In this document: piece by piece, positions 51,787 through 61,102 of the stretch | Numbering within the stretch: position 1 is the stretch's first letter | How the letters are laid out: every line of letters begins with the position of its first letter | Source: CALJFL01 sp047633055 | GTDB lineage: Bacteria > Pseudomonadota > Gammaproteobacteria > Pseudomonadales > Halieaceae | Length of the DNA: 64,000 nucleotides | Direction of reading: 5' to 3' | Assembly (NCBI GenBank): GCA_047633055.1 | Contig: JBLIEI010000004.1 | Coordinates: 31,748 to 95,747 of the forward strand | Made by a program: the position numbers and the translations under genes | Notes under the pieces: generated by a model | What the model saw: only the letters and a program-made list of their open reading frames with translations | Databases searched by the model: none | What the model was told of the DNA's origin: nothing

Positions 51787-52695
51787 ATGAGCAACAGATA
51801 TCTGGACATTACCGGCGTAGGCATAGAGTTCGACACTAACGGCAACAAGTACCGCGCCTTGCAAAACGTCAACCTCAAGCTCGACCGGGGCGATTTTGTA
51901 TCGCTGATCGGTCACTCCGGTTGCGGCAAGTCCACCGTGTTGAACATCGTGGCAGGGCTGTATCGCGCCACCGAGGGCGGCGTAGCTCTGGAGGGCAAAG
52001 AGGTAATCGACCCCGGGCCGGATCGCGCAGTTGTATTCCAGAATCACTCGCTGATGCCATGGCTGACGGTTTATCAAAACGTAGAGCTGGCAGTAAATCA
52101 GGTCTTTCGAAAAACCAAGAACAAAGCCGAGCGCAAAGACTGGATCGAACACAACCTGCAGCTGGTCAACATGGATCACGCCCTGAATAAACTCCCCAGC
52201 GAAATATCAGGCGGCATGAAGCAGCGCGTGGGCATCGCCCGTTGCCTGGCGATGCAGCCCAAAGTACTACTGATGGACGAGCCCTTTGGCGCACTGGATG
52301 CATTGACCCGTGCACAGCTACAGGACTCGCTGATGGAGATTCAGGCAGAGCTGGGCAACACAGTAATCATGATTACCCACGATGTGGATGAGGCAGTGCT
52401 ACTGTCCGATCGCATTGTGATGATGACCAATGGCCCGGCGGCGACCATCGGTGAAATTCTGCCGGTGAACCTGGCCCGTCCGCGCGATCGACTGGCACTG
52501 GCCGAAGATCCGGAATTTGTACACCTACGCCAACAAGTGCTGGAGTTTTTGTACGCCAAGCACGGTAATCCGCAGAAAAACCCCACAACTAAAATCGCCA
52601 CTGAGCCCCATCCACTGCCGGCCAGTCTCAATGCTGTCAGCGGCGTTGAAAGGCCGTCTTGCGATTCCAGCGACCCGAACACAGAGGCAGCGTAG
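51787..52695 (+). CDS. nrtC: nitrate ABC transporter ATPase NrtC/NrtD
   Basis: A 302-residue ABC ATPase: Walker A LIGHSGCGKSTVLNIVAGL, Q-loop FQNHSLMPWLTVYQNVELAV, signature SGGMKQRVGIARCLA, Walker B VLLMDEPFGALDALTR and the switch His in MITHDVDEAVLLSD. It has the short C-terminal extension of NrtD-like subunits and lacks the NrtA-like domain fused to cyanobacterial NrtC. It powers nitrate uptake through NrtB. It lies 10 bp before the oxidoreductase gene. Confidence 0.95.
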   Translation: MSNRYLDITGVGIEFDTNGNKYRALQNVNLKLDRGDFVSLIGHSGCGKSTVLNIVAGLYRATEGGVALEGKEVIDPGPDRAVVFQNHSLMPWLTVYQNVELAVNQVFRKTKNKAERKDWIEHNLQLVNMDHALNKLPSEISGGMKQRVGIARCLAMQPKVLLMDEPFGALDALTRAQLQDSLMEIQAELGNTVIMITHDVDEAVLLSDRIVMMTNGPAATIGEILPVNLARPRDRLALAEDPEFVHLRQQVLEFLYAKHGNPQKNPTTKIATEPHPLPASLNAVSGVERPSCDSSDPNTEAA

Positions 52696-52705
52696 GCCCG
52701 TCCCG

Positions 52706-53920
52706 ATGACACAGCGACTACTCATTATTGGCGCAGGCATGGCAACGGCCTATCTGCTGCAGGCGCTCAAAGACCTGCCTCACAACTTTGCAATCACCGT
52801 AATCGGCGATGAAGACGAAGTTTGCTATAACCGTGTGCTGCTCTCCAATGTGCTGTCTGGAGAAAACCGTGCATCCGACACAGATATGCTGACTGACACA
52901 GGTGCCGTGGAGGTTGTAACCGGGACCCGCATCATCACCATCGACGCGGAATCACGCACCGCCAGAGCCGATAGCGGCAGGAGTTTCAGTTACGAAAAAC
53001 TGGTGATCGCTACTGGCGCGCAAGTGGCTCTGCCATCTATCGATGCTACCAATATCAATGGAGTGAGGGTTTTCAGAACACTGGGTGACGCCCGTGAATT
53101 ACAGCAGCTTGCCGTCACTAGCGCCCATGCTGTCGTCGTCGGCGGTGGCCTGCTAGGACTCGAAGCCGCCCACGGTCTCAATCACCTGGGGTTTAGTACC
53201 ACGGTACTGCATCGCCAACCACACCTGATGAACCGGCAGCTCGATCGGGAAGGTGGCGACCAATTACACAAAGATCTTCAGGCACGCGGCATCGCATTCC
53301 ATCTCAACACCAGCGTCTCTGCGCTACACAGCGATGCGGGAGCGGTGACCGGCATAAGTCTGAAAGACGGCAGTACCCTGCCTTGTGATCTATTGTTATT
53401 CGCCACCGGCATCACACCCAATACTACGCTCGCGGCTAATGCTGGCATCTACTCGCAGCGCGGCATCGTCGTGAACAGCCGTCTGCGCACCTCAGATCCC
53501 AATACATTCGCACTGGGCGAATGCTCCCAGTTTGGCGAGCACTGTTTTGGTCTGGTTGCCCCCATACGTGACCAAGCCCAGGTACTCGCCCGCGAGCTCA
53601 CAGGCATGGGCGGTCGTGATTTCACTGTAGAACGCTGGCCCACTCAACTGAAAATATCTGGTATCGACATCTACAGCGCTGGAGAACTGGATACCGACGC
53701 AGAGCAACTGGTGCTGAGGGACAAAGTACGCGGCACCTATCGGCGATTGATCATACGAGACGATCGTCTGATAGGTGCTGTTCTGGTTGGCGATAAACGC
53801 GGCGGAACCTGGTACGCCGAATTAATCAGAAGCCAAAAAAATATTTCAACATTCAGGTCTGCCCTGATGTTCGGAAAAGAAGCTGCTGAGGCGCTGCGGC
53901 TGACCGCAGCCGCCGCCTGA
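52706..53920 (+). CDS. FAD-dependent NAD(P)H oxidoreductase, nitrate reductase electron-transfer subunit
   Basis: A 404-residue flavoprotein with FAD motif MTQRLLIIGAGMATAYLLQA, NAD motif AVVVGGGLLGLEAAHGL and the closing FAD motif GECSQFGEHCFGLVAPI. It resembles the N-terminal half of NirB and the electron-transfer subunit NasB of some nitrate reductases, and it lacks the sirohaem region. Located between nrtC and nirB in the same operon, it probably passes electrons from NAD(P)H to NasA or NirB. The ATG at 52706 is used; the open frame extends into nrtC. Confidence 0.88.
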   Translation: MTQRLLIIGAGMATAYLLQALKDLPHNFAITVIGDEDEVCYNRVLLSNVLSGENRASDTDMLTDTGAVEVVTGTRIITIDAESRTARADSGRSFSYEKLVIATGAQVALPSIDATNINGVRVFRTLGDARELQQLAVTSAHAVVVGGGLLGLEAAHGLNHLGFSTTVLHRQPHLMNRQLDREGGDQLHKDLQARGIAFHLNTSVSALHSDAGAVTGISLKDGSTLPCDLLLFATGITPNTTLAANAGIYSQRGIVVNSRLRTSDPNTFALGECSQFGEHCFGLVAPIRDQAQVLARELTGMGGRDFTVERWPTQLKISGIDIYSAGELDTDAEQLVLRDKVRGTYRRLIIRDDRLIGAVLVGDKRGGTWYAELIRSQKNISTFRSALMFGKEAAEALRLTAAAA

Positions 53921-53937
53921 TTCACCGGAGAACGAAA

Positions 53938-56460
53938 ATGAGCAAACAAAAAATTCTAGTCATTGGCAACGGCATGGTTGGCCATCACTTTGTGGCAACC
54001 CTGATCAACGATGAGGCTGACGTCGACATCACCGTGATTGGTGAAGAGCCTCGCCCTGCCTATGATCGCGTACATCTGTCAGATGTTTTCGCCGGCCGGG
54101 CGCCTGAAGAGCTCGCCCTGGTGGACCGCGAAACTTACAAGGCTTGGGGCGTAGATGCTCACTTTGGCGACCCGGTGCAAACCATAGAACGCAACCAGAA
54201 AAAGGTTGTCACCGGTTTAGGTCGACACTTCAGCTACGACACGTTGGTATTGGCCACCGGGTCCTATCCCTTTGTACCTCCGGTGCCCGGCTCAGATCAC
54301 AAACGTTGCCTCACCTATCGCACCATCGATGACCTAGGCGAAATCAAGGCTCGGGCCAAAAATAGCAAGATCGGCGTGGTAGTCGGCGGCGGCCTCTTAG
54401 GACTGGAATGTGCTAACGCCTTGCAGAACCTGGGTCTAGAAACTCACGTGGTTGAATTCGCTCCCGGCCTGATGGGTGTGCAGCTGGACGACGGCGGCTC
54501 CCGAATGCTGCAGCGCAAGGTCGCAGCACTGGGCGTTCGTGTTCACACGGGTAAGAACACGCGAAACATCGCCACCGGTGACGAGTGCGCACTGAAGATG
54601 GAGTTTGCCGACGACAGCATACTGGATGCCGACATGATCGTGTTCTCCGCCGGCATCCGGCCCCGCGACAACCTCGCACGTGAATTCGAGCTCGCGGTCG
54701 GTGAGCGCGGCGGCATCGTAGTGGATGAGAACTGTCTCACCACAGACCCGGACATTTATGCTATCGGCGAATGCGCGCTGTACGAAGGCAGGATTTACGG
54801 ACTGGTGGCGCCCGGCTACCGTATGGCGGAAGCGGCAGCCAGTCAGATTCAGAATGCCGACGGCAAGTTCACTGGGGCTGACATGAGTACTAAACTGAAA
54901 CTGTTGGGCGTAGATGTGGGCTCAATCGGCGATGCCCACGGGCGTACTCCTGGCTCCATGTCTTTCGTATTCAGTGATGAACGAGAGGACTGCTACAAGC
55001 GCCTGGTTACCAGCGCCGATGGCAAGACCCTGTTTGGAGCAGTGCTGGTCGGTGACTGCAACGACTACGATACCCTGCTGCAGTACTACCTCAACGATAT
55101 CGACCTGCCGCCGAACCCACAATGTCTCATTGTACCTTCTGCTGGGGAACAGCCAACGCTGGGCGTGGCCGCTCTGCCCGCAACGGCAACCGTCTGCTCC
55201 TGCCACAATGTCACCAAGGGCGATATCGTCAGCGCCATCGATATTGGCTGCTGCTCATTGGGGGATGTAAAAAGCGATACCAAAGCCAGCACCGGCTGCG
55301 GCGGCTGCGCGGCGATGCTCAAAAACGTAGTGGAAGACGAACTTACGAACCGCGGTGTTGTGGTCGACAAAAGTATCTGCGAACACTTTCCTTACACCCG
55401 CCAGGAACTGTTCCACCTAGCCCAAGTAGGCGAAACAAAAAGCTTCCAGGCGATGCTTGGTGAGCACGGCAGAGGCCGCGGCTGCGACATCTGTAAACCC
55501 GCAGTGGCCTCCATCATGGCATCACTGTGGAACGAGCATATCCTCGACGCTAACCACGTGGGGCTGCAGGACACCAATGATACTTTCATGGCCAATATGC
55601 AAAAAGACGGCACCTATTCTGTGGTGCCGCGTGTAGCAGGCGGTGAGATAACACCTCAGAAACTCGTGGTGCTGGGCCAGGTGGCGCAGAAATACGACCT
55701 GTACACCAAGATTACTGGTGGCCAGCGGATAGACTTGTTTGGCGCGCGCCTGGATCAACTGCCCGGCATTTGGGAAGAGATGGTAGCCGCGGGATTTGAG
55801 ACCGGACACGCCTACGGCAAGTCGCTGCGAACCGTCAAATCCTGTGTTGGCAACTCGTGGTGTCGTTACGGTGTGCAGGACAGTGTCAGCATGGCAATAC
55901 AGATAGAGAATCGCTACAAGGGTTTACGCGCGCCCCACAAGCTCAAGTCTGCCGTTTCAGGCTGCACCCGTGAGTGCGCCGAAGCGCAGTCCAAGGATTT
56001 CGGCATCATCGCCACCGAGAACGGCTGGAATCTCTACGTCTGTGGCAACGGAGGCATGAAACCTCGGCACGCCGACCTATTTGCCACCGATCTGGATGAC
56101 GAGACCGTGATCAAGTATATCGATCGCTTCCTGATGTTTTATATCCGCACTGGCGAAAGACTGCAGCGCACCTCCGTTTGGATGGACAACCTCGAAGGTG
56201 GAATCGCCTACCTGCGTGAGGTGGTGATAGAAGATTCCCTGGGCATTGCCCTTGAGCTGGAACAGCAGATGGCTCTGGTCATCAATACCTACCAGTGTGA
56301 GTGGAAAACCACGCTGGAAAACCCCGAGAAACTTAAGCGCTTCCGTCAGTTTGTCAACTCAGACGAGACTGACAGCGGCGTGGTATTTGTGAAGGAGCGC
56401 GAGCAAGTTCGCCCTGCCCGCAGCGAGGAACGTCTGCGCCTTGTTGCCGTGTCCAAATAA
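53938..56460 (+). CDS. nirB: assimilatory nitrite reductase large subunit NirB
   Basis: An 840-residue sirohaem enzyme that reduces nitrite to ammonium with NADH. N-terminal FAD/NAD domains (QKILVIGNGMVGHHFVATLI, GVVVGGGLLGLECANALQNL), a BFD-like [2Fe-2S] region with CSCHNVTKGD and TGCGGC (about 415-460), then the sulfite/nitrite reductase domain with the sirohaem/[4Fe-4S] cysteines in VKSCVGNSWCRYGV and SAVSGCTRECAEAQ. Sirohaem comes from the HemCD branch encoded at the start of the window. Normal length. Followed 11 bp later by nirD. Confidence 0.97.
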   Translation: MSKQKILVIGNGMVGHHFVATLINDEADVDITVIGEEPRPAYDRVHLSDVFAGRAPEELALVDRETYKAWGVDAHFGDPVQTIERNQKKVVTGLGRHFSYDTLVLATGSYPFVPPVPGSDHKRCLTYRTIDDLGEIKARAKNSKIGVVVGGGLLGLECANALQNLGLETHVVEFAPGLMGVQLDDGGSRMLQRKVAALGVRVHTGKNTRNIATGDECALKMEFADDSILDADMIVFSAGIRPRDNLAREFELAVGERGGIVVDENCLTTDPDIYAIGECALYEGRIYGLVAPGYRMAEAAASQIQNADGKFTGADMSTKLKLLGVDVGSIGDAHGRTPGSMSFVFSDEREDCYKRLVTSADGKTLFGAVLVGDCNDYDTLLQYYLNDIDLPPNPQCLIVPSAGEQPTLGVAALPATATVCSCHNVTKGDIVSAIDIGCCSLGDVKSDTKASTGCGGCAAMLKNVVEDELTNRGVVVDKSICEHFPYTRQELFHLAQVGETKSFQAMLGEHGRGRGCDICKPAVASIMASLWNEHILDANHVGLQDTNDTFMANMQKDGTYSVVPRVAGGEITPQKLVVLGQVAQKYDLYTKITGGQRIDLFGARLDQLPGIWEEMVAAGFETGHAYGKSLRTVKSCVGNSWCRYGVQDSVSMAIQIENRYKGLRAPHKLKSAVSGCTRECAEAQSKDFGIIATENGWNLYVCGNGGMKPRHADLFATDLDDETVIKYIDRFLMFYIRTGERLQRTSVWMDNLEGGIAYLREVVIEDSLGIALELEQQMALVINTYQCEWKTTLENPEKLKRFRQFVNSDETDSGVVFVKEREQVRPARSEERLRLVAVSK

Positions 56461-56471
56461 AGGAATTTGAA

Positions 56472-56819
56472 ATGACTGCATTAGAAAAGTACAACTGGGA
56501 ACCGGCCTGTCGGCTCGAGGACCTGGTGGCCGGATCCGGGGTTTGCGCACTGGTGGCCAATGAGCAGGTCGCCCTGTTTTATCTGCCGGATGAAGAGCAG
56601 CGGGTTTTCGCCATCAGCAATCGTGACCCCATAGGTGGCGCCAACGTACTGTCAAGAGGCATTGTCGGAGATGTGTCCGGGGCACTGGTGGTGGCCTCGC
56701 CCCTCTACAAGCAACATTTTGATCTTACGACCGGTGTCTGCCTCGAAGACAATAAAGTTTCTGTTGAGGTTTACAGTGCGCGCCTGGACGGCAACAGTGT
56801 ATTGATCGGACGGCAATGA
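56472..56819 (+). CDS. nirD: nitrite reductase small subunit NirD
   Basis: A 115-residue Rieske-like protein (WEPACRLEDLVAGSGVCALV, QRVFAISNRDPIGGANVLSR, SPLYKQHFDLTTGVCLEDNK) without the Cys/His cluster ligands, as is normal for NirD. It partners NirB. It sits 11 bp after nirB and its stop overlaps the nasA start by 4 bp (ATGA), so translation is likely coupled. Confidence 0.95.
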   Translation: MTALEKYNWEPACRLEDLVAGSGVCALVANEQVALFYLPDEEQRVFAISNRDPIGGANVLSRGIVGDVSGALVVASPLYKQHFDLTTGVCLEDNKVSVEVYSARLDGNSVLIGRQ

Positions 56820-59422
56820 GTCACTGCAATACCACCTGCCCCTACTGCGGCGTCGGCTGCGGCGTCAGAGCTGAAGTAAATGACGGCAAGCTTGTCTCAG
56901 TAATCGGCGATGAGAGTCACCCCGCCAATGCCGGCCGCCTGTGTGTTAAAGGGACCGCGCTGGCTGAAACACTTGGAAGCGAGGGCCGACTCCTTCACCC
57001 TACCCTTGCGGGTTCGCGAATTTCCTGGGACACCGCGCTTGATGGTGTAGCAGACTGCTTGCGCGATACTCTTGCACAACATGGCCCAGATGCCATCGCT
57101 TTTTACCTGTCTGGCCAACTGCTTACAGAAGATTATTACGTTGCCAATAAGCTGATGAAGGGCTTTCTGGGCAGCGCCAACGTCGATACCAATTCACGTC
57201 TTTGTATGTCGTCTGCGGTAGCTGCCTACAAGCGCGCTTTCGGGGCTGACCTGGTGCCCTGCACCTATGATGATGTAGACGACTGCGACCTGCTGGTGAT
57301 GGTGGGATCCAACGCCGCGTGGACGCACCCGGTGATTTATCAACGTATCGTCGCAGCAAAAGCCGATAACCCCGACAAACGTATCGTGGTGGTGGATACC
57401 CGGCGCACGGCAAGCTGCGATATTGCCGATCTACATCTGCAAATAGCGCCGGGCAGTGATGGCTTCTTGTTCGGCGGGCTTCTCAATCACCTCAACGGCG
57501 CAGGGGCATTTGATGAGCAATACATCACCAATTATACCGAGGGACTGGAGGATACCCTGCGCGCCATAGCAGACCTGGACCGCGGCGCCGTGCTCAAGGC
57601 CACTGGCCTGACCGGACACGACTTGGACAGGTTTTATGAGTGGTTCGCCGTCACCGCAAGTACTGTGACACTCTATTCCCAGGGTATAAATCAATCCGCC
57701 ACGGGCACTGACAAGTGCAACGCTATCATCAACTGCCATCTGGCCACAGGTCGTATAGGTAAGGCCGGCGCCGGCCCTTTTTCGATTACAGGGCAGCCAA
57801 ACGCCATGGGGGGCCGCGAAGTGGGTGGCCTGTCAAACCAGTTGGCAGCACACATGGATTTCCGCCCCGCTGATATCGACAGGGTGGGCCGATTCTGGAA
57901 CGCTACCGATATGGCAACCGAGCCCGGCCTAAAAGCCGTAGACCTGTTTCAGGCGGCGGCAGACGGTGAGATCAAATTTCTGTGGATCATGGCTACCAAC
58001 CCCGCAGTCAGCTTGCCCGATTCAGCCATGGTACGCCGGGCACTGCAGCGCTGTGACTTCGTGGTGGTCTCCGACTGCACGGCCCAAACAGATACCGCTG
58101 CCCTGGCCGACCTTCTCCTGCCCGCGGCAGGCTGGGGAGAGAAGGACGGTACGGTGACCAATTCCGAGCGCTATATCTCACGCCAGCGCGCCCTGGTAGT
58201 AGCCCCGGGAGAAGCCCAGTCAGATTGGTGGGCAATTACGCAGGTGGCGAGGCGATTGGGCTTCGAAGAATCATTCCCATACACCTCACCGGCAGATATC
58301 TTTCGAGAGCATGCTGCCCTCTCAGGTTTTGAAAATACCGGCGAGCGCGATTTCGATATTGGCGCTCTGGCGGACCTGACAACAGCAGGCTACAACAATC
58401 TCAAGCCCTGCCGCTGGCCTCTGCCCCGAAACCGAGACGCTGTGGAGCCCCTTACCGACGGGCGTTTTTTTACCGAATCGACCCGCGCGCAATTTGTCCC
58501 CGCCACGCCAGAGTTGCCGCAGTCTCGGGGAGGCCTAATACTGAATACTGGTCGTCTGCGCGATCAGTGGCACACCATGACGCACACAGGGCGAGTGCCA
58601 AGATTGTCTCGCCACAGGGATTTTTTCAGCCTTTCAATCAGTCCACAGGACGCAATGCAGAAGGGCTTGCGCGAGGGTGATCTAGCACTATTAAGCAACA
58701 GCCAGGGTGAAGTATGTGGTCCGGTTACCGTGGATCAGGACTTACCGCTCGGACAGATCTTCGCTCCTATTCACTGGAGTGAACAGTTCTCGGGCCAGGG
58801 TAAAGTCAGCGAACTGATCTCAGCCGTAACCGATCCGGTCTCCGGCCAACCACAGTCCAAGTTCAGCGATGTTGCTCTCGCGCGTGTCGCAGTGAAGTGT
58901 TGGGGCTTGCTATTTTCCCGTCAGGAAATTCGCTGCGACGCCTCTCGATACTGGTCGCGTATTGCGGTAAAAGACGGCTACCTGACTTTACTCGCTGAAA
59001 CTGTAGCACCACACACATGCGCTTCTGGGCTACTACCCACGCTACAACATGCTGCCACCGAGCCACTGCAATACATTGATGAGACACACGGAGACTTCCG
59101 CGAAATTGGTTTGGTCGACGGCGAACTGAGCTACGCCTTGTTTCTCAACCGCGACCGTAAGTCACTGCCACAAAAAAATTGGATGGCAGACATCTACACA
59201 CTAGCCCGGCCCGGAAACCCCTCCTCCCTACTCGCTGGCTTCAACCCAGACAGCGCTGATGTAGGACGATTGATCTGCAGCTGTTGGGAGATTGGTGAGA
59301 ACGAGATTATCGCGGCCGTCCAAAAGGGGGCCAAGACTGCTGAGCAACTGGGCGAGAAATTGCGCTGTGGCACCCAGTGCGGTTCCTGTATACCCGAATT
59401 AAAAGTGCTACTGAAAAACTGA
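56816..59422 (+). CDS. nasA: assimilatory nitrate reductase catalytic subunit NasA
   Basis: An 868-residue molybdenum enzyme that reduces nitrate to nitrite in the cytoplasm. The N-terminal [4Fe-4S] cysteines are Cys4, 8, 11 and 15 (MSHCNTTCPYCGVGCGV), then molybdopterin-guanine-dinucleotide motifs (LYSQGINQSATGTDKCNAII, GGREVGGLSNQLAAHMDF) and the catalytic-type Cys in TNSRLCMSSAVAAY. A BFD-like [2Fe-2S] domain ends the protein (LICSCWEIGENEIIAAVQ, RCGTQCGSC), so electrons can enter from a flavoprotein. Last gene of the operon, 16 bp from a convergent hydrolase gene. Confidence 0.96.
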   Translation: MSHCNTTCPYCGVGCGVRAEVNDGKLVSVIGDESHPANAGRLCVKGTALAETLGSEGRLLHPTLAGSRISWDTALDGVADCLRDTLAQHGPDAIAFYLSGQLLTEDYYVANKLMKGFLGSANVDTNSRLCMSSAVAAYKRAFGADLVPCTYDDVDDCDLLVMVGSNAAWTHPVIYQRIVAAKADNPDKRIVVVDTRRTASCDIADLHLQIAPGSDGFLFGGLLNHLNGAGAFDEQYITNYTEGLEDTLRAIADLDRGAVLKATGLTGHDLDRFYEWFAVTASTVTLYSQGINQSATGTDKCNAIINCHLATGRIGKAGAGPFSITGQPNAMGGREVGGLSNQLAAHMDFRPADIDRVGRFWNATDMATEPGLKAVDLFQAAADGEIKFLWIMATNPAVSLPDSAMVRRALQRCDFVVVSDCTAQTDTAALADLLLPAAGWGEKDGTVTNSERYISRQRALVVAPGEAQSDWWAITQVARRLGFEESFPYTSPADIFREHAALSGFENTGERDFDIGALADLTTAGYNNLKPCRWPLPRNRDAVEPLTDGRFFTESTRAQFVPATPELPQSRGGLILNTGRLRDQWHTMTHTGRVPRLSRHRDFFSLSISPQDAMQKGLREGDLALLSNSQGEVCGPVTVDQDLPLGQIFAPIHWSEQFSGQGKVSELISAVTDPVSGQPQSKFSDVALARVAVKCWGLLFSRQEIRCDASRYWSRIAVKDGYLTLLAETVAPHTCASGLLPTLQHAATEPLQYIDETHGDFREIGLVDGELSYALFLNRDRKSLPQKNWMADIYTLARPGNPSSLLAGFNPDSADVGRLICSCWEIGENEIIAAVQKGAKTAEQLGEKLRCGTQCGSCIPELKVLLKN

Positions 59423-59437
59423 CACCGTACCCGAAAA

Positions 59438-60418
59438 TCAGTGCTTTCTATTGCCCCCTGATGCCCACTGCGACAATATCGTCTTCAGCACACTCACAAA
59501 GGCGATAGGTTCATCCAACATCAGGTGATGGCGAGCACCGGGTATTCCAATAACGGGAATATCATGGCCGCCACACTCCCGAATGTAGTCCGCAGAATCG
59601 TCATCGAATAAGACGCTATCCTGCCCGTAGACAATAACTTTGCGGCCCGGGGCCTCGACGATAAACGGTCCCTGCCTGAGCACACGACCCTTATGATCAA
59701 ACGCACTGCGAAATACGCTGGGATCAAACTTCCAGCTCCATCCACCCTCTACCTGCTTGAGCGAATGATAGGCCATATAATCAAACAGGCTGGGTTCATT
59801 CACCGGTTGTGGCGGTGAAAGTACGAATCGGGCCTTCGCTGCCTCATAATCCGGATAGATACGGTTGGGTCGGTCAGGATCTGACGGCAAGGGCTTTTCG
59901 CCCTTAAAGTGAGCTTCGATACGCTCGGGCCGCAAAGCCATCAAATCACAGATTATGGCGCCATCAAACAGGTCATGATGATCAGCCATCGCCGTCAGCG
60001 CTACGTGGCCGCCATAAGAATGCGCAATCACGACAGGTTTTTTTTCCGCATGATTAAACAGCCCCGTTGCTCGCGCAACGTCCACCACTTCGGTGGCCCG
60101 CACCGTGTCGGGATAAGTGTCTCTGATTCCCGAGTCACCCATACCCGACATATCATAGGCAACGACATGATAATCCTCGGCAAGGAAAGGTGCGATAAAA
60201 GCGAAGCAGCGTGCGTGCGCGAGGAACCCGTGCATCAAAAGCAGACCCGGCTTGGATGGATCTCCCCAACGAAAATAATGAATATCGCAACCTTGGGATT
60301 CTACCCAGCCCTCTTCGCGCGGGACCAGTAGCGTCTCCTCAAGCCACGCAGGGACATCAGCCGCATCTGGGGATAGTTCGGTGCTGAGATTGGGGATAGT
60401 GCTTACCTCTTTATTCAT
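59438..60418 (-). CDS. alpha/beta hydrolase
   Basis: A 326-residue alpha/beta hydrolase. It starts with the cap-free fold YFRWGDPSKPGLLLMHGFLA (HG oxyanion motif) and has AYDMSGMGDSGI, nucleophile VIAHSYGGHVALTAM (Ser in HSYGG), a probable acid in VYGQDSVLFDDDSAD and the His in GARHHLMLDEP. Substrate unknown. It is a separate gene that converges on nasA, with no sign of shared regulation. Confidence 0.88.
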   Translation of the reverse strand: MNKEVSTIPNLSTELSPDAADVPAWLEETLLVPREEGWVESQGCDIHYFRWGDPSKPGLLLMHGFLAHARCFAFIAPFLAEDYHVVAYDMSGMGDSGIRDTYPDTVRATEVVDVARATGLFNHAEKKPVVIAHSYGGHVALTAMADHHDLFDGAIICDLMALRPERIEAHFKGEKPLPSDPDRPNRIYPDYEAAKARFVLSPPQPVNEPSLFDYMAYHSLKQVEGGWSWKFDPSVFRSAFDHKGRVLRQGPFIVEAPGRKVIVYGQDSVLFDDDSADYIRECGGHDIPVIGIPGARHHLMLDEPIAFVSVLKTILSQWASGGNRKH

Positions 60419-60570
60419 AACATCGCGTTTAAGGCTGAAATTAGCAACCGTACATTATAAAGGGTCTCCACCCATTAATCCCGCGGGGACGTTGACGAGT
60501 CGGGGGCCAATACATTGTTGTGGCTCCGGACAGGATTGAATCCAGCCACAGGTAATGCCAAAATAGCTAG

Positions 60571-61023
60571 GTGAAATTATCAATTAAGGGACCCTGGTCT
60601 CATCGCGACATAGAGCAATACCTCGGTGTGCACAAATACCCTGTGCGGCTATCGGCTATTGGGGACGATGGCTATCCGCGCGTCACTAGCCTGTGGTACC
60701 AATATCGAGAGGGAGCGATGCACTGTGTCACTCACCGCGACTCAGGTGTGGCGTCACTACTCGCAGCCAACAACCGGGTCGGATTTGAAGTCTCTACCAA
60801 CGAGCCCCCTTACCACGGCGTACGCGGACAGGCATTGGCGACATCAAAGCCACTGGGAGATAGCACGGTACTGCGGGATTCGCTCAACGATTATCTGGGC
60901 GGGCTGGATTCAAAACTCGCCACCTGGCTGCTGTCACGTAGCAGCGAGGAGCTATTGATTACGCTGGACCTCCAGCGCCTTTTTAGCTGGGACTATCGAC
61001 AGCGCATGAGTTCAGGTAAATAG
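60571..61023 (+). CDS. pyridoxamine 5'-phosphate oxidase-related FMN-binding protein
   Basis: A 150-residue split-barrel flavin-binding protein: KYPVRLSAIGDDGYPRVTSL, then LWYQYREGAMHCVTHRDSGV and NRVGFEVSTNEPPYHGVRG, the pattern of the general PNPOx/F420-binding group. Substrate unknown. The start is GTG, since an in-frame stop lies just upstream and no ATG fits; the ribosome site is poor. It is followed about 80 bp later by the epimerase gene. Confidence 0.75.
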   Translation: MKLSIKGPWSHRDIEQYLGVHKYPVRLSAIGDDGYPRVTSLWYQYREGAMHCVTHRDSGVASLLAANNRVGFEVSTNEPPYHGVRGQALATSKPLGDSTVLRDSLNDYLGGLDSKLATWLLSRSSEELLITLDLQRLFSWDYRQRMSSGK

Positions 61024-61065
61024 CAAAAAACCGTCGTCATTTATCATTACATGGCGTGCATTCAC

Positions 61066-61081
61066 TGACAATTTTTTGTCA
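61066..61081. repeat. short perfect inverted repeat before the epimerase gene
   Basis: TGACAA-TTTT-TTGTCA is a 6-bp dyad with a 4-bp centre, ending 21 bp before the epimerase ATG. It could be an operator or a weak hairpin at the end of the preceding gene. The stem is too A/T-rich to be a good terminator. Confidence 0.5.
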
Positions 61082-61102
61082 TCAACACTGAGTTTCTACG
61101 CA

